Notes under the pieces: model-generated
What the model was told of the DNA's origin: nothing
What the model saw: only the letters and a program-made list of their open reading frames with translations
The model's database searches: none
Program-made: the position numbers and the translations under genes
Shown: in pieces, positions 1 to 5,584 of the stretch
Layout of the letters: every line of letters begins with the position of its first letter
Numbering within the stretch: position 1 is the stretch's first letter
NCBI GenBank assembly: GCA_046160305.1
Contig: JBJXGX010000392.1
Span: forward strand, 1-5,584
DNA: 5,584 bases
DNA from: SHXR01 sp046160305
Lineage (GTDB): Bacteria > Pseudomonadota > Gammaproteobacteria > Burkholderiales > SG8-39
Direction: 5' to 3'

Positions 1-40
1 GGAGGCCGCATGATGCGGGTCCCAGGCGCGGACAACGCAT
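1..40 (-). CDS. possible start of a further downstream gene (5' end only)
   Basis: The TGA stop of the SUMF1-like gene (bases 42-40) shares its last A with an ATG at 40-38, forming a TGATG junction of the kind common in coupled operons. The frame starting there stays open to the window edge and gives only 13 residues (MRCPRLGPASCGL). Nothing can be said about function. An out-of-frame ATG at 11-9 is an alternative start. The junction could be chance, so this is a weak call that rests on the overlapping junctions seen elsewhere in this gene run. Confidence 0.2.
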   Translation of the reverse strand, partial: MRCPRLGPASCGL

Positions 41-1041
41 CAACGGTCCTCCAGCGTCTTGCAGCAACGGAATCCCAAATGGTAGTTCGCATGGCTGCGC
101 TCATCCATGACCCGGCTCCCGTGCCAGTACGGGGCGCGCCACCGGCACCAGTCTTCGTGCGCGCGATACGCATCGAAGATAAACCAGCTCCCCTTCATCT
201 CGGTAACGCCTAACGTCTGACTCCCGCGACTCGCCATCTGGCTCTCGCTGAGCGGCAGATTCATGTGCTCGGCCGCATTGCCGTGTAGATCATAGACACC
301 GAGCGGACTGCGACACCCGGGAAAACTCCCCGCCGGGTAGGTGTTCGAACCGCACTGCGTCCAGCCCCCGCCCACACACCCCGCCGTCTTCTGTGTGCCG
401 GTGCCGCACACGCCGCTTTGATACGTCGGCCCGTAGCTCCAGGACTTGTCTCCTTCGCGCACCCGATTGTGCGCGGCACGCATGCGACTCACCGCACTGT
501 CCGGCGTCACGCCCTTCGACAAATCGAAGCGGTAATCGGGGGGCTCGAGCCTTCCGGCGCACGCCCCCTCCCACTCATGCGCATCACAAAGGCGCTTTCC
601 CATCGCCTTGCAGATCAGCGCCGCTTCATTGGCACGGACCCATACGACCGGGTACGCGCAGGGAATGTTTGGGAATTCGAACTGATCGATGCAGGTCTTG
701 GCGGCTTCGGGCATATCGACCGCCGAATCGTAGAGCGGTGCCATGTGCCTGGCGCCGCAGATCTTCTCGAATGGTGAACCGGCTGGGCTTACTGCGGGCT
801 GGGGAAATTTGGCGCGACATTGCTCACGCGTCAGCGGGTGGACCGATATGGCCGGATTGCCCTGCCCTGCAAAGCGGGAGCGCGTGAAGATCGCCTGGAT
901 GCCCTGCGCCTGGCGCTCGGTGAGTCCATGAACATCTTGCAGCTCGCGCAGCAGTTGGGCAGTCTGCTCGGCCAGCGACACGGCGTGCACCGCACCGGAC
1001 CATGCGATCGCGACCGCAACGCGGAACCAGAACGGCATCAT
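40..1041 (-). CDS. exported, cysteine-rich SUMF1/formylglycine-generating-enzyme-like protein
   Basis: This 333-residue protein begins with a likely Sec signal peptide (residues 1-20, a hydrophobic stretch ending VHA) followed by a helical segment (about 22-57). The rest is a SUMF1/FGE-sulfatase fold. Landmarks are CIDQFEFPN (117-125), PVVWVRANEA (131-140), GKRLCDAHEWEGAC (148-161), VYDLHGNAAEH (249-259), a GSW (284-286) and the terminal GFRCC (323-327). These match the family's usual xEW, DLxGNxxEW and GFR blocks. There are 14 cysteines, an even number that suits disulfides in the periplasm. In true formylglycine-generating enzymes two copper-binding cysteines lie shortly after the GGS block. 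Here C299 could match one, but the first appears to be replaced in the FIFD segment (287-290), so sulfatase-activating chemistry is doubtful and a binding or structural role is as likely. The start at 1041 is chosen because ATGA overlaps the upstream stop and the signal peptide follows. The longer frame to 1251 only reads through the neighbouring gene. The 5' side lacks a clear Shine-Dalgarno, so translation is probably coupled. The fold is fairly sure, the activity unknown. Confidence 0.85.
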   Translation of the reverse strand: MMPFWFRVAVAIAWSGAVHAVSLAEQTAQLLRELQDVHGLTERQAQGIQAIFTRSRFAGQGNPAISVHPLTREQCRAKFPQPAVSPAGSPFEKICGARHMAPLYDSAVDMPEAAKTCIDQFEFPNIPCAYPVVWVRANEAALICKAMGKRLCDAHEWEGACAGRLEPPDYRFDLSKGVTPDSAVSRMRAAHNRVREGDKSWSYGPTYQSGVCGTGTQKTAGCVGGGWTQCGSNTYPAGSFPGCRSPLGVYDLHGNAAEHMNLPLSESQMASRGSQTLGVTEMKGSWFIFDAYRAHEDWCRWRAPYWHGSRVMDERSHANYHLGFRCCKTLEDR

Positions 1042-2807
1042 CGTGGCTGCTCGCGCCGAACGATGTAGAAGAAATCGCGGTTGTCCGGAAAGCCCAGAAA
1101 TCGCGGCACCATGCGTCCGCCCGCCCGCTTGTCGAGCTGGGACATTCCCTCGTTGAGGTGCTGGACCGAGACCTCGGTGCCGTGGCGGACGTAGAGCGCA
1201 AGATATGTGTGCTCGAGTGCGTTCATGTCGAGGTGCATCGCAGTGCGACATCCATAGGCTTGAAACACGCGCGCCATCGCGGATGGGGTTGCACTCGAGA
1301 AGTAGCCATACACGAGGAACCGCGTGGAGGATGTCTCGACTAGGCAGGCGCCCGCGCGGAGCGAACGAAGCTTTCCCTCGACGGAGCCTGACCAGTTGCC
1401 GGGCCCCCAGCGTGCGATCAGCGTCCCTGGCGTGGAGATCCCGGTCGACTCATCGTGCGCGATGAGGGGCACGCCATTCTGCCGCGCATGCTTCACCTTC
1501 GACACGAATGCGTCGTCGTCCCCGGACCATGTCTTCATCCTGACCGCGCCGCTATCGAGCACGTACATCGTCGCAAGTCCCGGCACGAGCCTCGCGAACA
1601 CGGTGCCTTGCTCGATGAAACCGTAATGACTGCCGCGATTCATTCGCGCCAACTCACCGTACCGAAAGGCACCATGATCGCGTTTGAACCCGCCGGTAAA
1701 CGTCGCGACCGTGCGCGCCACCGCCGCGGGGCTCACCATGCCGTTCGCGACCAGCGGCGCGATGGTTTCGATGCCATCGGGCCCGCGCGGGTTCGATGTG
1801 CGCACTTCGGGCAGCGCATGGGAGGACCAGCCGATGCTCGGATGCGCGGTCCCCAACGCGAACCCCACCTCATACGCGGTCAGATCGAACGCAACGAGAA
1901 TGGCGAGTGCGTCCATCTCAACCGCATCGAGCGCGCTCACCAAATGGCGGTGGCCGCTCATGATTTCGCCGGCGATCGCCTTCGGCTGGATGACGCTCGC
2001 GAAAGCGCCCGCGAGCCCGTTGACCGGGTACCATTGCCCGAGGACGAGCCCTCCAGGCCGCGCGCCCAGATCAATAGCAAGTCCGGTCGGCACGACCGCC
2101 TCGCGGCGGAATGCCGTATTCAGCGTTGCCGGGCGAGGCGCATCAGCATTTTCCGGCGGGACTGCCGCGCGCGCGTCTCCAGCCTCGCCTTTCTCAAGGT
2201 ACGCATCACGAAAGAACTGCTGGCGCACGAAGCCGATGATCTTTTCACCACCCCAGACGTAGGTCCGCAAGAAATCGGTGACCAGCTCAAGCCCCGTGAA
2301 CCGGCCTGCGACAGGATTTCGCAGGTACAAGCGCCCCTCACAAAGCGGCGCATAGGGCAGGCCTGCGCGTATCGCCTGATCCAATGCCGACGGAGTCCCC
2401 GACCAAAGGCGACAGAACACATCGGTGCCGCCGGACAGTCGGCGCAGAATGAGCCCACCAGCACCCGCCAGTTCGATGTGTTGCGATCGCGGCTCGGGAT
2501 TCTCTAGGTGAAAGGTCACCGGCGCATCGCCCCAGTCCAACCTCAACAGGTACCAGGCATTGACCGCGGGATTGAGCTCGATGAGCGTGGCGGTGCCGCG
2601 ACGCCCGCCGGCGCCTTGCACAGGCACGCTTGATTCGCGTCTGAACCGCTGCAGATCGATGATCGTCTTCGCGGCATCTGCTGCGGCCTCGGATTGACCT
2701 CGCGGCACGGTCAGCGCATCGGCACCCGGATCATGAGCCGCACCGATACAGACCAGCGCGGGTAGCAGCATCCCAACGAGCAAACCCGGACGCAGCCGCG
2801 ATCTCAT
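1038..2807 (-). CDS. exported protein with a diverged phosphodiester glycosidase (NAGPA-like) domain
   Basis: This 589-residue protein has a signal peptide (residues 1 to about 24: RxR, then a hydrophobic core with C20, ending IGAA). The cysteine does not sit in a proper lipobox, so it is probably not a lipoprotein. Residues 25-235 match no family I can name; they carry a patch at about 157-203 containing EGRLYLRNPVAG and YVWGGEKIIGF. From about 300 the order of motifs follows bacterial phosphodiester-glycosidase proteins: AFDLTAYEVGFALGT (306-320), a GW block, TGGF (371-374, where the family usually has NGGF), a LATMYVLDSG strand (411-420), ARQNGVPLI (441-449), a strand-rich stretch, then GCRTAMHLDMNALEH (519-533), which resembles the AMxLDxN block of actinobacterial members. 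The family includes the enzyme that removes GlcNAc from phosphodiesters on lysosomal enzymes; the substrate here is unknown. The start at 2807 overlaps the prenyltransferase stop (ATGA) and is directly followed by the signal peptide. The longer frame to 2936 is read-through of that gene. No Shine-Dalgarno is visible, which suggests coupling. Confidence 0.85.
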   Translation of the reverse strand: MRSRLRPGLLVGMLLPALVCIGAAHDPGADALTVPRGQSEAAADAAKTIIDLQRFRRESSVPVQGAGGRRGTATLIELNPAVNAWYLLRLDWGDAPVTFHLENPEPRSQHIELAGAGGLILRRLSGGTDVFCRLWSGTPSALDQAIRAGLPYAPLCEGRLYLRNPVAGRFTGLELVTDFLRTYVWGGEKIIGFVRQQFFRDAYLEKGEAGDARAAVPPENADAPRPATLNTAFRREAVVPTGLAIDLGARPGGLVLGQWYPVNGLAGAFASVIQPKAIAGEIMSGHRHLVSALDAVEMDALAILVAFDLTAYEVGFALGTAHPSIGWSSHALPEVRTSNPRGPDGIETIAPLVANGMVSPAAVARTVATFTGGFKRDHGAFRYGELARMNRGSHYGFIEQGTVFARLVPGLATMYVLDSGAVRMKTWSGDDDAFVSKVKHARQNGVPLIAHDESTGISTPGTLIARWGPGNWSGSVEGKLRSLRAGACLVETSSTRFLVYGYFSSATPSAMARVFQAYGCRTAMHLDMNALEHTYLALYVRHGTEVSVQHLNEGMSQLDKRAGGRMVPRFLGFPDNRDFFYIVRREQPR

Positions 2808-4255
2808 AGGGAAACCAACAGCGCCAGGAACATCGCGACCCCTTGCACCTGACTGAGCCGATCGCATAGGGCGAATGCCACCGGATCGCTCCGAATGCGT
2901 CCGCCGTGCGCCGCGATCCATAGGTAACCGGTCCATTGGATGAGCAAGACACAGAACAGCCAGATAAATTCTTTCCGGGGCGCGTGATGGTGCTCGACGG
3001 CGGTATAGACGGCGAGCACGACCATCGCGGCCAAGCCGCAGGCAACACCCAACGTGATGACCAGAGCGCTCTGCTCGGACTTGTATCCTCGGACGCTTCG
3101 GATCGACCCAATGTGCGCACGCGTCGCCACCAGCTCCGCGTAGCGCTTGAGAAGCGCGAGACTGAAGAACAGGAGGAGAGACACGGTGAGCAGCGATGCG
3201 GAAGCCGAAATCTCCACCGCCGCCGCACCTGCCGCGACACGCAATGCATAACCGATGGCAAGCACCAACCCATCGAGAAAGGGCACGTCCTTCAGCACCA
3301 GGTTATAGGCCAGCATCGTCAAGCAATAGAGCGCCAATGCGCCGAGGACGCCGGGCGGAAGCTGCGACGCGATTGCACCGGCCCCGACAAGAAGCAATGG
3401 GATCAGACCCGCACCGTGCGCGATGGGGATCTGCCCCGATGCGAACGGCCGGTTCTTCTTGTAAGGATGCCGCCGATCGCTCGAAAGATCCATCAGGTCG
3501 TTCATCAGATAGATACTCGACGCAGACAGACTGAACGCGATGAATGCCAGCATTGCGTCCGCCAGCAACGTCACGTCGTGCACTTGATGGGCAGCCGCCA
3601 GCGGCACGAAGACCAGGACATTCTTCAGCCAATGGTGCGCGCGCAGGGCGTGCAGGTAGTCAAGCACACCGACGGCCCGGCCCGCGAAAACCCGATCGAT
3701 CTCGGTGTTCTTCGCGACCTCGTTCACAAGGCCGGGCGGCGGATCAACGACGATGGCCTTTCGCGCCGATCCCCAGGACGGGAGATCGGCGCGATCGCTG
3801 CCGACAAAGTCGTAGCCGCGCTCGCCGAATCGGCCCACGAGCACGTCTCGTTTGCGACGGCCCGAGAGATCGATCATGCCATCGCTGGCGAACACGATAT
3901 CAAACAGTCCGATCTGATCGGCCACTTTTCGCGCGACAATCTCGTCGGCATCCGCGGCAAGCACGAGCGCTCGCCCCTTTTTCTTCTCCGATGCGAGATA
4001 AGCCAGCAGCGGCTGGTTATACGGAAGGACTGCGATATCAGGGACCACCTGCTTCGCGAGCTGATGTCTCAGCCGGGTTGGGTTCGTTGCCAACGCGCTT
4101 GAAAGCCCGAACAACTGCGACGGACTCTTCTTCATCAACACGAAGACGGATTCAAGAAAGATGTCCGCGCGAACCAGCGTTCCTTCCAGGTTGACGACCA
4201 GCGGCACGCGATCCGCGCTTACCACGATGACGTTTTCGGATGGGTCAATGGTCAC
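2804..4255 (-). CDS. HAD-UbiA fusion: polyprenyl-phosphate phosphoribosyltransferase-like membrane enzyme
   Basis: This 483-residue protein has two parts. Residues about 15-190 form a HAD-like cytoplasmic domain; residues about 200-483 form a UbiA-family membrane prenyltransferase with roughly eight hydrophobic segments. The UbiA part has the aspartate-rich motif N252-D253-xx-D256-xxx-D260-R followed by HPYKKNRPFASG (263-274), and the second motif YNLVLKDVPFLD (317-328) with R339. RRHPxKxxRPxASG is typical of decaprenyl-phosphate phosphoribosyltransferases, which transfer 5-phosphoribose from PRPP to a polyprenyl phosphate in the inner membrane, rather than of quinone or heme prenyltransferases. 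Later family blocks LLKRYAEL (368-375), RGY (389-391) and SDPVAFALCDRLSQ (456-469) are intact. The HAD part has lost key residues: motif I reads NLEGTL (22-27) where DxDGT is expected, no Ser/Thr is seen at the motif II strand (LVLAADAD, 97-104), and motif IV reads VGSDRAD (151-157); K135 remains. The start is a GTG with no clear ribosome binding site, 9 bases after the epimerase stop. GTG codons at residues 11 and 17 are alternatives. The lipid and sugar acceptors are not proven. Confidence 0.9.
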   Translation of the reverse strand: MTIDPSENVIVVSADRVPLVVNLEGTLVRADIFLESVFVLMKKSPSQLFGLSSALATNPTRLRHQLAKQVVPDIAVLPYNQPLLAYLASEKKKGRALVLAADADEIVARKVADQIGLFDIVFASDGMIDLSGRRKRDVLVGRFGERGYDFVGSDRADLPSWGSARKAIVVDPPPGLVNEVAKNTEIDRVFAGRAVGVLDYLHALRAHHWLKNVLVFVPLAAAHQVHDVTLLADAMLAFIAFSLSASSIYLMNDLMDLSSDRRHPYKKNRPFASGQIPIAHGAGLIPLLLVGAGAIASQLPPGVLGALALYCLTMLAYNLVLKDVPFLDGLVLAIGYALRVAAGAAAVEISASASLLTVSLLLFFSLALLKRYAELVATRAHIGSIRSVRGYKSEQSALVITLGVACGLAAMVVLAVYTAVEHHHAPRKEFIWLFCVLLIQWTGYLWIAAHGGRIRSDPVAFALCDRLSQVQGVAMFLALLVSL

Positions 4256-4264
4256 GGGGTTCGC

Positions 4265-5308
4265 TCAGAAAAAATGCTTCGCGACGGACAGAATCCCCCG
4301 CTTCCATGGAACCCTGTGTGACACACCCCAATGCCCGCGCACTGCGTCCCGATGCGCGACATACCACTCGTAGTTGCGGATCAGTGCGGCGCGGCTCGAG
4401 AACACTGGTGCGAATCCGATCCTCGTGGCGATCCGGTCGATCGACACGTAACTCTCTTTCGCCACTGTCCGATAGACCCACGGGTAGAGCGGCGATAGGC
4501 CCAGGCGATCGAGGAGCGCAAGCAACGGGACCGTCGGCCACGCCGGCAGCGCGATCACCCTCTTGCCGTGACCGGCTCGATCGAGCACGGCTTGCACGTT
4601 CTCGCGCATGGTGCCGAATTCCGCGGCGCCGACATTGAACGTATCGTTGACGACATCATTGGGACCGGCTACGCACAGTTCGATGGCGCGGCAAAGGTCT
4701 TCCACATCGAGCAACTGGTATCGGTTGCCCCCTGAGCCGAGCACCGGAAAGCCCCTTCCTTCGTACGCCCAGTCATAGAGCAGCTCGAAGACACCTAATC
4801 GTTCCGGTCCGACAAAGGTCTTTGGCCGCAGCACCGGAATGCACAAACCGCGGTCACGAAACGCCTCGCACAGTTGCTCGGCCTTGATCTTGGCCGAGCC
4901 ATAGGGACCGACACCGACCAGGCGTTCACTCTCGTGGATCGGACAGTGTGCGGGAATGCCATAGACCGCGGTGGAGGATATGAACACGAAGCGCGCAACC
5001 CCATGGGCGATCGCGCTATCGAGCAGGATGCGGGTACCCTCCTCGCCCGTCGAGAGGATGTCGGCGGGATCACTCAGGGGCAATGCCGCAGCACAATGCA
5101 CAACGGTGGCGACGTCGGCCATCGCCCGATCGACAACGTTCCGATCGCGAATGTCGCCCCGAATGATGTCGACTCGTTCGCGCTCCGGATAATCGAACGC
5201 GGCGATATCGAGCGATCGCACGTCGCGCCCGCGGGACAGCAGATGGCGACAGAGATTGATGCCCAAGAAACCGGCACCGCCCGTCACGAGAAAAAGCGTT
5301 GGATTCAT
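4265..5308 (-). CDS. NAD-dependent epimerase/dehydratase (extended SDR)
   Basis: This is a 347-residue soluble protein of normal length for extended short-chain dehydrogenases acting on nucleotide sugars. The NAD-binding Rossmann motif TGGAGFLG is at 9-16, with D34 at the end of the second strand (NAD rather than NADP preference), GDIRD at 51-55 and HCAA at 71-74. The catalytic set is SSTAVYG (111-117, T113 the likely Ser/Thr), Y136 and K140 (YGSAK). RPKTFVGP (161-168) matches the family's RPxxxYGP-type block, and DVEDLCRAI (201-209) and FNVG (224-227) match its C-terminal substrate-domain blocks. It probably oxidises and re-reduces, or dehydrates, a sugar nucleotide, but the substrate cannot be read from sequence. 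The start ATG at 5308 has a GGAG box 4 bases upstream and immediately precedes the Rossmann strand. It sits 9 bases before the prenyltransferase gene, so the two are likely co-transcribed and may act on the same sugar pathway. The last codons (AAG CAT TTT TTC) carry a T6 run. Confidence 0.93.
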   Translation of the reverse strand: MNPTLFLVTGGAGFLGINLCRHLLSRGRDVRSLDIAAFDYPERERVDIIRGDIRDRNVVDRAMADVATVVHCAAALPLSDPADILSTGEEGTRILLDSAIAHGVARFVFISSTAVYGIPAHCPIHESERLVGVGPYGSAKIKAEQLCEAFRDRGLCIPVLRPKTFVGPERLGVFELLYDWAYEGRGFPVLGSGGNRYQLLDVEDLCRAIELCVAGPNDVVNDTFNVGAAEFGTMRENVQAVLDRAGHGKRVIALPAWPTVPLLALLDRLGLSPLYPWVYRTVAKESYVSIDRIATRIGFAPVFSSRAALIRNYEWYVAHRDAVRGHWGVSHRVPWKRGILSVAKHFF

Positions 5309-5433
5309 GCGTCTCCACGTATCGCGACGATGGGACCGATCTCCCTGGGCACGGCCGCGATACGTACCTCCTCGACATCCTCACCGCCTACTGGCCATTC
5401 TTGGCCGACGCTCTTCGTACCCGCAACCACCAC
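5305..5433 (-). CDS. doubtful 42-residue ORF between hsp20 and the epimerase gene
   Basis: A frame ending with TGA at 5307-5305 overlaps the epimerase start as ATGA, like the other junctions in this operon. It is open back through the hsp20 end to the window edge but contains no ATG. The best start is GTG at 5433-5431, which shares one base with the hsp20 TAG. The product (VVVAGTKSVGQEWPVGG at its N-terminus, ending IVAIRGDA) resembles nothing I recognise, has no clear ribosome binding site, and its third-position GC is only about 63% by hand count. It also covers both inverted repeats, which argues for a non-coding spacer. Most likely not a gene. Confidence 0.2.
   Translation of the reverse strand: MVVAGTKSVGQEWPVGGEDVEEVRIAAVPREIGPIVAIRGDA
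5313..5316 (-). promoter_or_regulatory. Shine-Dalgarno GGAG of the epimerase gene
   Basis: GGAG on the minus strand lies 4 bases before the ATG at 5308-5306. It is the only convincing ribosome binding site among the full genes here; the three downstream starts lack one. It directly abuts the 3' arm of the inverted repeat at 5317-5365. Confidence 0.6.
5317..5365 (-). repeat. perfect 10-bp inverted repeat just upstream of the epimerase ribosome binding site
   Basis: Arms ACGTATCGCG (5317-5326) and CGCGATACGT (5356-5365) are exact reverse complements separated by 29 bases. Within the loop GGGA (5336-5339 region) and TCCC can form a small inner stem around a 6-base loop. In the minus-strand transcript the 3' arm ends exactly where the GGAG box starts. 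No T-run follows, so this is not a classical terminator. It may be an RNA structure that controls translation initiation, a protein-binding dyad or an mRNA processing site. The pairing is seen directly; the role is inference. Confidence 0.6.
5393..5406 (-). repeat. small inverted repeat downstream of hsp20
   Basis: GGCCA (5393-5397) and TGGCC (5402-5406) pair around a 4-base loop (AGAA in the minus-strand transcript), 26 bases after the hsp20 stop. A 5-bp stem without a following T-run is too weak to call a terminator. It could mark the 3' end of the hsp20 message through RNA folding, or be chance. Confidence 0.3.
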
Positions 5434-5584
5434 TACCGGATCGCGATTTTCTTCCCACCGGAACCGGGCTTCTTCGGCAATCGCAGATCGAGGACCCCCT
5501 CGTGATACGTAGCGACTGCCTTGTTCGCATCGACGTCGGCATCCAGGAAGATGCGACGCGATTGCGTGCCGCGAAAGCGCTCGC
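5433..5584 (-). CDS. Hsp20/alpha-crystallin small heat-shock protein, C-terminal part (5' end outside window)
   Basis: The frame read from 5582 to the TAG at 5435-5433 gives 49 residues, starting ERFRGTQSRRIFLDADVD and ending KKIAIR. They match the end of the alpha-crystallin domain: a strand with RRIFLDADVDxxKAxAxY, the highly characteristic HEGVLDLRLPKK (family A-x-x-x-n-GVL motif followed by LPK), and a short tail with IAI, corresponding to the C-terminal IxI/V anchor that helps oligomer assembly. Small heat-shock proteins are ATP-independent holdases that keep unfolding proteins soluble in the cytoplasm. The same 150 bases are open in another frame, but only this one gives a recognisable protein. 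It lies 124 bases upstream of the epimerase gene, so it may or may not belong to the same transcript; no functional link to the sugar/lipid genes is evident. Confidence 0.85.
   Translation of the reverse strand, partial: ERFRGTQSRRIFLDADVDANKAVATYHEGVLDLRLPKKPGSGGKKIAIR

Noticed and set aside
6..18. CCGCATGATGCGG near-palindrome just past the SUMF1-like gene, as a terminator
   Set aside because: Only a 5-bp stem with a 3-base loop and no following T-run in the visible bases; it may also lie within a downstream gene.
1042..1251. N-terminal extension of the SUMF1-like gene
   Set aside because: The extra 70 residues are Arg/His-rich read-through of the overlapping upstream gene; the ATG at 1041 overlaps the upstream stop and begins a signal peptide.
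1455..2507. Plus-strand open frame of 350 residues opposite the 589-residue exported protein
   Set aside because: Arg-rich, motif-free antisense reading; the minus-strand frame has a signal peptide and family motifs.
2808..2936. N-terminal extension of the 589-residue protein
   Set aside because: It lies wholly inside the prenyltransferase gene and would bury the signal peptide at residue 44 of the product.
2936..4102. Plus-strand open frame of 388 residues opposite the prenyltransferase gene
   Set aside because: Its composition is rich in Arg, Gln, His and Asp with no domain or hydrophobic pattern, as expected from the antisense of a membrane-protein gene in GC-rich DNA. The minus strand carries clear UbiA motifs.
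4256..4290. T6 run on the minus strand at the end of the epimerase gene as a terminator
   Set aside because: The run encodes the last residues (His-Phe-Phe), no stable GC stem precedes it, and the next gene starts 9 bases after the stop.
1..5584. CRISPR arrays, tRNAs, insertion sequences or long direct repeats
   Set aside because: No regularly spaced repeats, cloverleaf-like segments, transposase motifs or terminal repeats were seen on reading either strand by eye.

Overview
The window looks like a piece of chromosome from a high-GC Gram-negative bacterium, most likely a proteobacterium. The reasons are a GC-rich sequence with dense overlapping antisense frames, a HAD-UbiA two-domain prenyltransferase, exported proteins with Sec-type signal peptides, and tight operon packing. 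No rRNA, tRNA or lineage marker is present, so I do not name a taxon. All convincing genes lie on the minus strand and are read from right to left.

Layout in transcription order: (1) 5584-5433, the C-terminal 49 residues of a small heat-shock protein of the Hsp20/alpha-crystallin family, cut by the window edge. (2) 5432-5309, a 124-base spacer with two inverted repeats. One is a perfect 10-bp dyad directly next to the ribosome binding site of the next gene. (3) 5308-4265, an extended-SDR NAD-dependent sugar epimerase/dehydratase. (4) 4255-2804, a fusion of an N-terminal HAD-like domain and a UbiA-type membrane prenyltransferase of the decaprenyl-phosphate phosphoribosyltransferase kind. Its HAD catalytic residues look degraded. 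(5) 2807-1038, a 589-residue exported protein whose C-terminal half resembles phosphodiester glycosidase (NAGPA-like) domains. (6) 1041-40, a 333-residue exported, cysteine-rich protein with a formylglycine-generating-enzyme/SUMF1-like domain. A further gene may begin at base 40 and run out of the window. No stretch longer than 300 bases lacks a gene.

The epimerase, prenyltransferase and two exported proteins are separated by 9 bases or overlap by 4 (ATGA junctions), so they are almost certainly one operon with coupled translation. A working hypothesis is an envelope glycolipid pathway. The epimerase would shape a sugar or sugar nucleotide, and the UbiA enzyme would load a phosphorylated pentose (or similar) onto a polyprenyl phosphate in the inner membrane. 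The exported phosphodiester-glycosidase-like and SUMF1-like proteins would act on the product, or on something carrying it, outside the cytoplasm. The first two steps follow from family knowledge; the link to the exported pair is inferred from gene order alone.
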